Origin: Mesorhizobium sp. B2-3-4
GTDB lineage: Bacteria; Pseudomonadota; Alphaproteobacteria; Rhizobiales; Rhizobiaceae
Length of the DNA stretch: 64,000 nt
Direction: 5' to 3'
NCBI RefSeq assembly: GCF_006442315.1
Contig: NZ_VFVY01000003.1
Span: 186,001 to 250,000 of the forward strand
Below, piece by piece: positions 28,201-36,273 of this stretch. The notes below the pieces were generated by a model, which was not told the DNA's origin, did no database searches, and saw only the letters and a list, made by a program, of their open reading frames with translations. The position numbers were made by a program, and so were the translations under genes. Every line of letters starts with the position of its first letter. Position 1 is the stretch's first letter.

Positions 28201-28386
28201 ATGAGTTTCTTCATAAAAAAAATGTCGCGCCGCGCGCTCGTGCAGGCGCTGGTCGCCCTGCCTGCCCTGTCCGTGCTTGGCAAGCTGCCTGATGCCAACA
28301 CCGCGCATGCCGGCGCATCCCTGGCCGACCCCGACGAAATCGTCGAGGTCAATGGCTGGATCCTGAAGCGGAGTGACCTGGCATGA
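28201..28386 (+). CDS. 61-residue Tat-signal mini-protein coupled to a GMC oxidoreductase
   Basis: This small protein is mostly a twin-arginine signal peptide (SRRALVQALVALPALSVLGK, region ~9-38). After that only about 25 mature residues remain, ending EIVEVNGWILKRSDLA. The stop overlaps the ATG of the GMC oxidoreductase (ATGA, 28383-28386). It has no cofactor motif. The likely role is a small exported partner that could carry the leaderless GMC enzyme through the Tat system, as small Tat-signal subunits do in other membrane-bound dehydrogenases. This is inference from arrangement only. Confidence 0.8.
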   Translation: MSFFIKKMSRRALVQALVALPALSVLGKLPDANTAHAGASLADPDEIVEVNGWILKRSDLA

Positions 28387-29822
28387 TCTTCGACAGCTAC
28401 GAGGCGTATCGCGCCGCCAGCTTCGCGCCGAAGGTCTGCATCCTTGGTTCCGGTCCGGCCGGCACCACGATCGCCAGAAAACTGGATGCGGCCGGCATCC
28501 CGGTCGTGGTGCTGGAAGCCGGTTCGCGGGATTTCAGCGACGAGTCGCAGGATTTCTACCGCGGCTCCACGGTGGGCGATTTCTATTTCGATCTCGACAT
28601 CACCCGGCTGCGGTTCATGGGCGGCAGTTCCAATCATTGGGCCGGCTGGTGCCGCGTGCTCGACAAGCAGGATTTCGAGCCGAAAGCCTGGGCGCCCGAC
28701 ACAGGTTGGCCGATCCGCCGCGCCGACATCGAACCCTACCTCCCGGAAGTGCACGATATTCTCGACCTTGCCGATTTCCGGCCGGACGTTCCGATCTCCG
28801 ACGACATCCGCTGGGTGCAGCTGATCAAGAGCCCGGCGGTGCGCTTTGCGGAGAAGTTCGGCGACGAACTCGACAAGAGCAGGAACATAGCCGTCGTTCT
28901 CAACACCTATGCCACCGAGCTTGCCGGCGACGGCAAGCGGGTGACGGGCGCCAGGCTGTGGTCCAACGGCAGGGATGCGGGCACCTTCAACGCCGACTAT
29001 TTCATCGTCTGCACCGGCGGGCTGGAGAATTCGCGGCTGCTTCTGTGGTCGAACCAGCGCTCCAATGGCGGCGTCGTGCCGAATGCCGCCGCCCTTGGCC
29101 GCTACTGGATGGAGCACCCGACCTTCGAGGGTGGCAATGCCATCCTGGCCAACTATGGCGAGTTCGAGGTCGACGACGTCAAAGAGGCTTTCTTCTCGCC
29201 GACGCTTGCCGCCATGGAGCGCCTGAAGATCATGAATTTCGGCATCAGGCTGATCGAGACGCCTTATGCGGGCGTCAAAAGCCTTGTCGCTGACCTCGCC
29301 TGCACCGCGCCCGATATGGCCGAATGGATGTCCTCCAAGCTCAGCCAGAATCTGCGCTGCGCGGCCCAGCTCTATGTCGCCTGGGAACAGGCGCCGCTCG
29401 CCTCCAACCAGGTCGAACTGTCGAAGACCGATGTCGATCATGCCGGCGTGCCGCGCATCGAACTTCATTGGAAGAAATCGGAACTGGAGCGCCGCACGCT
29501 TGTCGAGGGGCTGAAACTGTTCGGCACGACGCTGATCGAGAAGGACCTCGGCCGCGTTCGGCTCATGGACTGGATCGCCAACGGCGAGGACTATCCGACC
29601 AACGAGGAAACCGCCGGTCATCATCACATGGGCGGTACGCGAATGGGCACCGACGTTGCCAGGAGCGTGGTGGACGCCAACTGCAAGGTGCATGGCATGG
29701 ACAATCTTTATGTCGGCGGTTCCTCGGTGTTCTGCACATCCGGTCAAGCCAACCCGACCACCACCATCACCGCGCTCGCCTGCCGGCTGGGCGACCATTT
29801 GAGCAAGGTGGTTTCGGTCTAA
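28383..29822 (+). CDS. GMC-family FAD oxidoreductase
   Basis: A 479-residue glucose-methanol-choline oxidoreductase. The FAD-binding Rossmann motif is at residues 19-24 (GSGPAG), and 'GGSSNHWAGWCRVLD' is the second FAD block. The C-terminal catalytic region carries 'HHMGGTRMGTDVARSVVD' and 'GQANPTTTITALACRLG', the His/Asn pair region of the family. It resembles the flavin subunits of membrane dehydrogenases (fructose, sorbitol and gluconate type) rather than choline dehydrogenase. It has no signal peptide of its own and is coupled to the Tat mini-protein upstream. No cytochrome subunit is encoded nearby. The substrate is unknown. Confidence 0.92.
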   Translation: MIFDSYEAYRAASFAPKVCILGSGPAGTTIARKLDAAGIPVVVLEAGSRDFSDESQDFYRGSTVGDFYFDLDITRLRFMGGSSNHWAGWCRVLDKQDFEPKAWAPDTGWPIRRADIEPYLPEVHDILDLADFRPDVPISDDIRWVQLIKSPAVRFAEKFGDELDKSRNIAVVLNTYATELAGDGKRVTGARLWSNGRDAGTFNADYFIVCTGGLENSRLLLWSNQRSNGGVVPNAAALGRYWMEHPTFEGGNAILANYGEFEVDDVKEAFFSPTLAAMERLKIMNFGIRLIETPYAGVKSLVADLACTAPDMAEWMSSKLSQNLRCAAQLYVAWEQAPLASNQVELSKTDVDHAGVPRIELHWKKSELERRTLVEGLKLFGTTLIEKDLGRVRLMDWIANGEDYPTNEETAGHHHMGGTRMGTDVARSVVDANCKVHGMDNLYVGGSSVFCTSGQANPTTTITALACRLGDHLSKVVSV

Positions 29823-29967
29823 TGCGTGTCGCCCGGAAGTGTCCTCGGTTCCGGGACAACGACATGCATAATATCAGAAGCTTACAGTAGGTCGGCGAAT
29901 CCTATTCGCCGCGACATGCTGTAGGAAGCTGGCGGAATGGCCGCGCTCGCGCAGGGCGCGGCCGTCA

Positions 29968-31185
29968 TCAGATCGATGGCTTTTCGAGCGGCGCCAGGTC
30001 GGCGCGGTAAAGCGTGATGGCGCGGGTGGTGCGCGCGCCGAAGCGGACGAAGAATGGCAGGATCAGATTGCGCAGGAACAGGGCGAGGCGGCCCTTTGCC
30101 TGCTTTTGCGTGCCGATGCGCCGGCTGATCTTGACGATGTGTTCGACGCGATCCCGGCGCAGCGCCTGAAAGGCAGCGAAGGCCTGCGACGGCGATGGCG
30201 TCGCGCCCAGGCACGCGGCCAGCACCACGGCATCCTCGATGGCCATCGACGCGCCTTGCCCGGCATGCGGGGAGACGGCATGCGCCGCGTCGCCCAGCAC
30301 GACCACATTGCCGGTGTGCCATTGTGGCAGATGGGGCATGTCGAAAACCGGATAGGCGCGCGGAACTTCCGCGATGGCGCCGACAATCTCGCGGATCGTC
30401 CCGGGGTCGCCGGCATGCAGTTGGCGAACCGTCGCGGCCAGCTGCGCCGGTTCGGGCCGCGCCGTCGCCGCGTCCTCGCTGAGCGGGAAGGAATCGAACC
30501 AGAACACCGGTCCGTCCGCCGCCTTCATGTAGCCGAAGAATGCCTGCTCGCCGAACACCATGTGCATGAACCCGTCGGTCGGAGCCACGGATGGAACATC
30601 GATCGTGCCGCCGGTGCCGGTCAGCCCGGTATAGACAGGATCCGGCGAGGCCGGGAAGCAGGGCCGGCGGACGCGCGACCAGACACCGTCGCAACCCGCC
30701 AGCCAGCCGGCGTCGACCCGCACACCGTTGCCGAAGGTCAGGCGCACACCCTCCGGCTGGTTTTCGATGTCGGCAAGCGCGTGGCCGAAGCGGATGTCGG
30801 CGCGAAGCGCCTGTGCCTCGTCCAGCAGCGCACCGAGCAGATCCGAGCGTCTGATGGTGATGCTCTCGGCGCCGGCCTCGCGCATGGACTGCCGCTCGTC
30901 GAGATGGACGAGACGGCGCCCGGCGGCGTTCGTGATCTCGAAGCCGAGCGTGGGAATGCCGAGCGCCGTGATGCGCTGGGCAAGCCCAAGCGCCCGCAAG
31001 GCATTGATCCCGTTGGGCGCCAGAGTGAGGAAGGCGCCTTCGCTGAGCGCCTCGCGTGACCTTGCTTCGAACAGGCTGACGCCGAAACCTTGCCGGCGCA
31101 GCATCACGGCGAGAGCCAGTCCGCCGACGCCGGCGCCGATGATGGCCACCGGCAAAGCTCCGACGCCTGTGCGCGTAACGGTCAT
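29968..31185 (-). CDS. FAD-dependent aromatic-type monooxygenase (salicylate hydroxylase-like)
   Basis: A 405-residue class A flavoprotein monooxygenase. The FAD-binding GxGxxG block is 'VAIIGAGVGGLALAVML' near the N-terminus, the DG motif region is 'WLAGCDGVWSRVRR', and the ribose-binding block is 'VVVLGDAAHAVSPHAGQGA'. These are the three signatures of p-hydroxybenzoate/salicylate-type hydroxylases, which use NAD(P)H and O2. It follows a 55-residue membrane protein gene by 2 bases, and a divergent MarR regulator lies upstream. This suggests induction by an aromatic compound or an antibiotic. Confidence 0.9.
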   Translation of the reverse strand: MTVTRTGVGALPVAIIGAGVGGLALAVMLRRQGFGVSLFEARSREALSEGAFLTLAPNGINALRALGLAQRITALGIPTLGFEITNAAGRRLVHLDERQSMREAGAESITIRRSDLLGALLDEAQALRADIRFGHALADIENQPEGVRLTFGNGVRVDAGWLAGCDGVWSRVRRPCFPASPDPVYTGLTGTGGTIDVPSVAPTDGFMHMVFGEQAFFGYMKAADGPVFWFDSFPLSEDAATARPEPAQLAATVRQLHAGDPGTIREIVGAIAEVPRAYPVFDMPHLPQWHTGNVVVLGDAAHAVSPHAGQGASMAIEDAVVLAACLGATPSPSQAFAAFQALRRDRVEHIVKISRRIGTQKQAKGRLALFLRNLILPFFVRFGARTTRAITLYRADLAPLEKPSI

Positions 31186-31187
31186 CG

Positions 31188-31355
31188 TTACAGGCCGTGG
31201 ATGGCGATGCGCACCAGAACGGCGGCGGCCGCCAGCGACACCAGCAGGATGCCGAGGCCGATGGGGGAGCCCCAGCCATACCACTCCATGGCAAGCTTGG
31301 CGTATTTATACTCCTCGTCGTGGGAGAGGGGCGAACGTTGTTGAATCAGGCTCAT
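31188..31355 (-). CDS. 55-residue single-TM membrane protein
   Basis: This short gene encodes a protein beginning MSLIQQRSPLSHDEEYKYAK and then WYGWGSPIGLGILLVSLAAA. A charged N-terminal third is followed by one hydrophobic helix (~33-52). It has a clean AAGGA ribosome site 8 bases before the ATG. It ends 2 bases before the FAD monooxygenase start, so the two form an operon. No family was recognised. It may be a small accessory or anchoring partner of the monooxygenase. Confidence 0.75.
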   Translation of the reverse strand: MSLIQQRSPLSHDEEYKYAKLAMEWYGWGSPIGLGILLVSLAAAAVLVRIAIHGL

Positions 31356-31423
31356 TTTTCATATCCTTGTCGGGCGGCCGGGCTCTTGCTTTGTCCGAGA
31401 CATGACCGCATATTTGTGCAATG

Positions 31424-31438
31424 GTCTAAATGTTAGAC
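31424..31438. promoter_or_regulatory. MarR-type operator
   Basis: GTCTAA-ATG-TTAGAC is a perfect 6-bp inverted repeat. It lies 15 bases before the marR start and 69 bases before the divergent membrane-protein/monooxygenase operon. This is the standard position for a MarR dimer site controlling both directions. Confidence 0.7.
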
Positions 31439-31452
31439 AGATTGATAGTTAG

Positions 31453-31926
31453 ATGATCGAAATAAATACGTCAAGCGAAAATCGTGCCGTGCTGTCGGCG
31501 TCAATCGGCCTCGCCGTTATGCAATGGCAGGACGCGACGCAGGCTTACGATGAGGCCGTGGGGGCGAAGCTTGAGCTCAACGCGGCCGAACGGCATTGCC
31601 TGGGGCTGCTCTATGGCGGCCCGCAATCGGCCGGCGCCATCGCGACGGCGACCGGGCTGACGCCTGCCGCGGTGACGGCGCTGATCGATCGGCTGGAGGC
31701 GCGAGGTCTTGTCACGCGCACACGCAGTCTCGAGGACAGGCGCAAGGTGGTGATAGAGGGGACCGAGGCGACACGCGCCTTGTCGGAGCGCTATTACGGC
31801 GCCATCGCCAAGGAGGGGGAAAAGGTCATCGCCACATTCAGCGAGGCCGAACTCGCGACCATCTCACGTTTCGTCAATGCCGCGCTCGACCTGCAGCGTG
31901 CCCAGCTCGAGCGACTGAAGGCCTAG
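31453..31926 (+). CDS. MarR-family transcriptional regulator
   Basis: A 157-residue winged-helix regulator. Helix-turn-helix and wing are clear: 'GAIATATGLTPAAVTALIDRLEARGLVTRTRSLEDRRKVVIEGT', with the conserved D-R-R of the wing. It is divergent from the small-membrane-protein/FAD-monooxygenase operon, with an inverted-repeat operator between. It most likely represses that operon and itself until an aromatic ligand binds. Confidence 0.93.
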   Translation: MIEINTSSENRAVLSASIGLAVMQWQDATQAYDEAVGAKLELNAAERHCLGLLYGGPQSAGAIATATGLTPAAVTALIDRLEARGLVTRTRSLEDRRKVVIEGTEATRALSERYYGAIAKEGEKVIATFSEAELATISRFVNAALDLQRAQLERLKA

Positions 31927-31998
31927 GAACCGCGGCCGCGCTAGACACGCCGCCTTGAACGCAAGCCGGCTGGGAAGGCAAAGAATCACGCCCGCCGA

Positions 31999-33303
31999 TC
32001 ATGCCGTCACCTCGCCCTTGGGGGTGGCGCGGCGTTCCCGCCACCAGTCCTGCGCCTGCAATTTCCAGTAGGTGAGCTGCGCGGCGGCGAGGCCGGCGGC
32101 GCCGCCGGCCCAGCTCAGCCCGAACGGCGCGAACTGCCGGTAGCGGTCCGAAGCGCCCAGAATCCCTTCCGCGACGATTTTGCCGGCGATCGCCGTGGTG
32201 TTGAGGCCGTGCCCGCCGAAAGCAGTGCAGTACCAGACACCCGGCTGCAACTCTCCGATCTGGGGCATCAGATGCCGCGCGTAGGACATTAGCCCCGACC
32301 AGGCCAATTCGGTCTTGAGGCCGGCAAGCTGCGGATAGGTGCCGACCATCTCGCGGCGCAGTTCGCGCGCCAGCGCGTCGGCCGACGCGGCGCGCGTGGT
32401 GATGCGTCCGCCCCACAAGAGCCGATTGCCGTTCTCGACCAGGCGATAATAGTCGCCGGCCCGCCTGTTGTCGCCGACGGCCTCCGCGGTGGCGATGGCC
32501 TGCGCGACAAGGCGGGGAGCCGCCTCGGAAACCATCACATAGGTCGCGATCGGCAGGAAGGCGCGATGGAGTTGAGAAAATACCGGGCCGGTATAGCCGC
32601 CGGTCGCCAGCACGACGTGGGAGGCCCGAAGCGTGCCCTGTCGGGTGCGCAGCATCTTTTGCGGTCCAGACAGGTCGCATTGCACGACCTCCGACCCCTC
32701 ATGGATTTTGCCTCCGAGGCGCTCGATCTCGTCGGCCAGGCAACGCAGATAGTTGAGCGGGTGGATGTGAAAGGCGCTCGGGTCGCGCAGCCCCTGATGG
32801 TAGCGGGCGGATTTCAGCACCGACCGGACCTTTTCTGTCTGGAGATACTGAAGTTCATAGCCGTGGTCGCGAGCCATCTGGTCGGCATACGCCTTGAGCG
32901 CGTCGCCGTCGTCGTAGCGTAAAACGCTGAGCAGGCCGGGACGCGGCATGGCTGCCGATATTGCGAGGGTCTCGATCGTGTCGCGCACGAATTCGACGCC
33001 TTCGATCGAGAGCTGGTGCAGGTCGCGCGCCGCTATCTTGCCGACACGTGCGGCAATGGCGTCTCCGCCAGTGGCGAAACCGGGCGTGACGAAGCCGCCA
33101 TTGCGGCCCGAGGCACCGAAACCGACGAGCTGTGCTTCCAGCACGGCGACACGCAATCCGGCGCGTGCCAGTTGCAGCGCCGCCGTCAGCCCGGCCAGTC
33201 CCGCGCCGACGACGGCAACGTCGCACTGCGCATCGCCTTGCAGCGCAGGCCTTGTCTTGCGGTCGGTCTGGGTGCGTGCGTAGTAGGTGTCCGGATAGGC
33301 CAT
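31999..33303 (-). CDS. FAD-dependent oxidoreductase, gamma-glutamylputrescine oxidase-like
   Basis: A 434-residue DAO-family flavoprotein. The N-terminus (MAYPDTYYARTQTDRKTRPAL) is the one usual in PuuB/OrdL-type enzymes. The FAD motif is VAVVGAGLAGLTAALQLARAG (about 28-48), and the C-terminus has 'YCTAFGGHGLNTTAIAGKIVAEG'. It is expected to oxidise an amine or a gamma-glutamyl-amine with O2. No puuA, puuC or puuD gene is adjacent, so the pathway remains open. It is convergent with marR. Confidence 0.88.
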   Translation of the reverse strand: MAYPDTYYARTQTDRKTRPALQGDAQCDVAVVGAGLAGLTAALQLARAGLRVAVLEAQLVGFGASGRNGGFVTPGFATGGDAIAARVGKIAARDLHQLSIEGVEFVRDTIETLAISAAMPRPGLLSVLRYDDGDALKAYADQMARDHGYELQYLQTEKVRSVLKSARYHQGLRDPSAFHIHPLNYLRCLADEIERLGGKIHEGSEVVQCDLSGPQKMLRTRQGTLRASHVVLATGGYTGPVFSQLHRAFLPIATYVMVSEAAPRLVAQAIATAEAVGDNRRAGDYYRLVENGNRLLWGGRITTRAASADALARELRREMVGTYPQLAGLKTELAWSGLMSYARHLMPQIGELQPGVWYCTAFGGHGLNTTAIAGKIVAEGILGASDRYRQFAPFGLSWAGGAAGLAAAQLTYWKLQAQDWWRERRATPKGEVTA

Positions 33304-33473
33304 CGGTGACTTTGCTGCGAGGATCGTTTCATGTGGTGGAGTGAGGCCTCCACTGCCCGGAGGCAGCCGGTGGATGACCTCACTTGGCGCTGTGGTTCTT
33401 GCCGTACCACTTCGTGGTCGGCACGGCGAGCGTGCCATCTTCACGTCACCGGGCCTCTTGCCTGCGAACGGGA

Positions 33474-34106
33474 TTATTTCGGCTGGACCCCGTAGGCGAC
33501 GAGAAACGCTTTCACCGAGGCATCCGCATGCCGTTCAAGGTCGGATTTGGAGCGTGGGTTGCTTCCGGTGAACATGGCTTCATTCATCGGGATCCAAAGC
33601 AGCATCCCAAAAAGGTGGCTGGCCGCCAGATGGGGATCGCCGGTCTGTATCAGTCCCCTGTCGGTGAGCTTTTGAAAGCAGGACGCCATCGAGGCGAGCA
33701 TGCGCTCGAAACCTTTTTCGTACCAGCTACGGCCAAGTTGCGGCATTCGATCCGCGTTGGCGATGATCAGGCGCCGCAGCTTCAACAGTTCTTCATCCAT
33801 GAGAACAGTGACCAGACGTCGAGCAAGCTGCTGCAGGCCGCCCTGCATGAATTTCGCCTCCGAAAGCAGTGTCGTCACGGACTCGATAATATCGTTGACC
33901 TGGGCAGCGGTTGATAGAACCACTTCGCCGAAAAGCGTCTCCTTGTCCTTGAAATGCTTGTAGACGGTCTGCTTGGAGGCTCCCGCCCTGGTGGCGATTT
34001 CCTCCATGCTGGTTCCATCATAACCCTTCGCTATGAACGCCGCCGTCGCCGCCTGGATGATCTCACGGTCCTTGCGTGCCGATCTGGTCTCGCCGTCGAT
34101 TTTCAT
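33474..34106 (-). CDS. TetR-family transcriptional regulator
   Basis: A 210-residue repressor with an N-terminal helix-turn-helix (IATRAGASKQTVYKHFKDKETLF). The C-terminal domain (VVLSTAAQVNDIIES..., WYEKGFERMLASMASCF) is of the AefR-like TetR_C_7 type. It is divergent from a VOC-family protein gene, with inverted repeats between. Start ATG 34106 has AGGG upstream; a TTG four codons earlier is possible. Confidence 0.92.
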   Translation of the reverse strand: MKIDGETRSARKDREIIQAATAAFIAKGYDGTSMEEIATRAGASKQTVYKHFKDKETLFGEVVLSTAAQVNDIIESVTTLLSEAKFMQGGLQQLARRLVTVLMDEELLKLRRLIIANADRMPQLGRSWYEKGFERMLASMASCFQKLTDRGLIQTGDPHLAASHLFGMLLWIPMNEAMFTGSNPRSKSDLERHADASVKAFLVAYGVQPK

Positions 34107-34118
34107 GGTCCCTCGCAA

Positions 34119-34185
34119 ACAGTACTAGACGGTACCGTTCCCTTATGATAGCCATGAAAACGGTACTGGACTGACTAGTACCTGT
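34119..34185. promoter_or_regulatory. Operator region for the TetR/VOC divergent pair
   Basis: The region contains the perfect palindrome ACGGTACCGT (34129-34138) and the related ACGGTACTGG (34160-34169). Both are framed by AGTACTAG (34121-34128) and CTAGTACC (34175-34182). This nested symmetry around GGTAC cores suggests two TetR dimers covering both promoters. Confidence 0.65.
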
Positions 34186-34208
34186 CAACGAAGGCAAGGT
34201 TTAAACCG

Positions 34209-34613
34209 ATGACCAAGATGATCTTTATAAATTTGCCAGTGCGCGATCTTCAGGTGGCGACCAGGTTTTATCTCGCGATCGGAGGCACGCTGAACCCGCA
34301 GTTCTCGAACGATCAGGCCAGCTCGATCATGTTCTCGGACTCCATTGGGGTCATGTTGCTTACGCACCAGCACTACAGCCAGTTCACGGCGCGGCAGATC
34401 GGCGACCCCAGGCGTGAGAGCCAGATGCTGATCGCGCTCACCACCGACAGCAAGGACGAGGTCAACGCCGTGATCGACAAGGGCGTGGCGGCAGGCGGCC
34501 GTGCCGATCCCAATCCGGCACAGGATCTCGGCTTCATGTTCAACCGCCACATCGAGGATCCCGACGGCAACGTCTGGGAATTGCTGTGGATGAACCCGGC
34601 CGCGATGCAATAG
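34209..34613 (+). CDS. VOC family protein (glyoxalase/extradiol-dioxygenase fold)
   Basis: A 134-residue vicinal-oxygen-chelate protein of the type annotated as 'lactoylglutathione lyase-like'. It starts MTKMIFINLPVRDLQVATRFY and ends HIEDPDGNVWELLWM, where the Glu is in the usual metal-ligand position. The function is unknown. It is divergent from the TetR gene and probably its target. Confidence 0.88.
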   Translation: MTKMIFINLPVRDLQVATRFYLAIGGTLNPQFSNDQASSIMFSDSIGVMLLTHQHYSQFTARQIGDPRRESQMLIALTTDSKDEVNAVIDKGVAAGGRADPNPAQDLGFMFNRHIEDPDGNVWELLWMNPAAMQ

Positions 34614-34711
34614 CCCAGCTGAACCAAGGCCAATGCGCGTCGCCTGGAAACTGATTCATGCGACGCGCCGAAATACCGGCACGGATTTGCTGGAGCACCC
34701 CAGAGAAAGGC

Positions 34712-35548
34712 CTACACCGTCGCTGGGTCGAGCGCGGGCTGGCCTCTGCGGCGGGCGACGATCGCGGTGAAATCCGCATTCTGGAAGGCGTCACGCAAGG
34801 CGTCGAAGGAAGGCAGCACGAAATAGGCGCGCTGGAACTTGTCGATCTCGTAGCCGGTGCGCATCACCGTCTCCAGGTCGAACGGCACATGGTGGGCATC
34901 CCTGTCTTCGACGGCGAACTGCAACTCGGTGAAGGACGACATCAGCCCGGCGCCGAAGGCTTTGAGCGGCTGGCCGGCCTCCTGCATCAGGCCGTATTCA
35001 GCGGTGTACCAATAAAGCCGGGTGATCATCTCGTCGCCGCCGAGCGCGATGATGTCGCCGGCCTTCCTGCCATACATCTGCATGAAGTCGGCGAACACCG
35101 GCTGCGACAGCACCGGCACATGGCCGAAGAAGTCGTGGAACATGTCGGGCTCGACGATGTAGTCGAGCTCCTGTCTGGTGCGCAACCAGTTCGTCACCGG
35201 GAAGCGGCGGTTGGCGAGATGATCGAAGAAGGGGGCGGCCGGAATGAGCCCCGGCACGGCGACGATCTCCCAGCCGGTCAGCTTGCGCAGCCTGGCGCTC
35301 ACCGATTCGAAGTCGGGGATGCGGTCGAGCAGGCCGAGCTTGTCGACGCCGTCGAGATAGGAGTGGTGGGCGAGCTTGCGTGTCAGCTCGGTCTGGCGGT
35401 CGCACAGCGTGCGCCACACCGCCTGCTCCTCGGCCGAATAGTCATAGCCCTGGGCCACGGTGAAATCGGCGCGGCAGACCGAATAGTCGCCGCGCAGCCC
35501 CTGGGCCGCACAGTCGCGGGCATATTCGGCAACGCTCATCGTGGTCAT
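34712..35548 (-). CDS. phhA: Phenylalanine 4-monooxygenase
   Basis: A 278-residue monomeric bacterial phenylalanine hydroxylase (phenylalanine to tyrosine, pterin and Fe2+). The iron ligands can be read as His138 and His143 in 'DMFHDFFGHVPVL' and Glu184 in 'YWYTAEYGLMQ'. Start 35548 has an AGGGAGAG site. It is a single gene, divergent from an Lrp/AsnC regulator and sharing an inverted-repeat operator. No pterin dehydratase (phhB) is adjacent. Confidence 0.97.
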   Translation of the reverse strand: MTTMSVAEYARDCAAQGLRGDYSVCRADFTVAQGYDYSAEEQAVWRTLCDRQTELTRKLAHHSYLDGVDKLGLLDRIPDFESVSARLRKLTGWEIVAVPGLIPAAPFFDHLANRRFPVTNWLRTRQELDYIVEPDMFHDFFGHVPVLSQPVFADFMQMYGRKAGDIIALGGDEMITRLYWYTAEYGLMQEAGQPLKAFGAGLMSSFTELQFAVEDRDAHHVPFDLETVMRTGYEIDKFQRAYFVLPSFDALRDAFQNADFTAIVARRRGQPALDPATV

Positions 35549-35599
35549 GGTTCTCTCCCTGCAAATCACGAATGGCTGACGTGACCGGGAGGCTAGCCT

Positions 35600-35617
35600 G
35601 ATTTGCCGAGGCAAATC
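35600..35617. promoter_or_regulatory. Lrp-type operator between phhA and its regulator
   Basis: GATTTGCC-GA-GGCAAATC is a perfect 8-bp inverted repeat with a 2-base spacer. A second half-site (GCAAATCACG) lies at about 35564. It sits 52 bases from the phhA start and 71 bases from the regulator start, which suits an Lrp-family activator of phhA. Confidence 0.7.
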
Positions 35618-35687
35618 GGTTTTGATGATGGCTGAAGCAGGCCATTCGAGATACCATTCACTCAAAATATCCGCCAGGAGAGTGAAA

Positions 35688-36164
35688 ATGCCTCAATTCG
35701 ACGATTTCGAGGTCAAGATGCTCGATGTCCTGCAGCGCGACGGGCGCAAACCTGTCTCCGAGCTGGCGCAGGAGATAGGCCTCTCCACCACGCCCTGCGC
35801 GCGACGCTTCGAGGCGCTGCAGGATACCGGCATCATCAAGGGCTTTGCCGCGGTGATCAGCCGCCGGGCCGTCGGCCTGATGGTCGAGGTGTTCATCCAG
35901 GTGCGCCTTGTCAGCCACAGCGACGGCTCGCCCGAAAGCTTCATTGCCGCCGTGCAGCGCATGGACGAGGTGTCGTCGTGCTGGACGATGACCGGCGACC
36001 ACGATTTCCTGCTGCATGTCATGGTCCCGTCGGTCGACGAACTCAACGCCTTCGTCATGCACCGGCTGATGCGGCTCGACGGCGTGCGCGACGTCCACAC
36101 CCAGCTGGTGCTGCAGAACATCAAGGGACCCGGCCACGTGCCGCTCGCGCATCTCAGACGGTGA
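35688..36164 (+). CDS. Lrp/AsnC-family regulator, probably of phhA
   Basis: A 158-residue feast/famine regulator. The N-terminal helix-turn-helix is 'KPVSELAQEIGLSTTPCARRFEALQDTGII' and the C-terminal RAM domain contains 'VSSCWTMTGDHDFLLHVMV', the G-x-x-D ligand loop. ATG 35688 follows AGGAG by 7 bases. The gene is divergent from phhA, which makes a phenylalanine or tyrosine response likely. Confidence 0.93.
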   Translation: MPQFDDFEVKMLDVLQRDGRKPVSELAQEIGLSTTPCARRFEALQDTGIIKGFAAVISRRAVGLMVEVFIQVRLVSHSDGSPESFIAAVQRMDEVSSCWTMTGDHDFLLHVMVPSVDELNAFVMHRLMRLDGVRDVHTQLVLQNIKGPGHVPLAHLRR

Positions 36165-36273
36165 GGGCGCTTCCCGTTTCTGCGGAAAAGCTGCAAGCAA
36201 ACTGCTGAAACCGGCCAATCGGGCGGCGCTATCGCCGGCCAGCATGCGCGGACCAATTTCCCGGAGGTCCGCC

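Noticed and set aside
28101..29798. 565-codon minus-strand frame opposite the GMC oxidoreductase
   Set aside because: It covers the GMC gene and its Tat partner, and no family motif is present.
33304..33473. Possible short gene between the PuuB-like and TetR genes
   Set aside because: No frame has both a ribosome site and a plausible product. The region reads as plain intergenic sequence.
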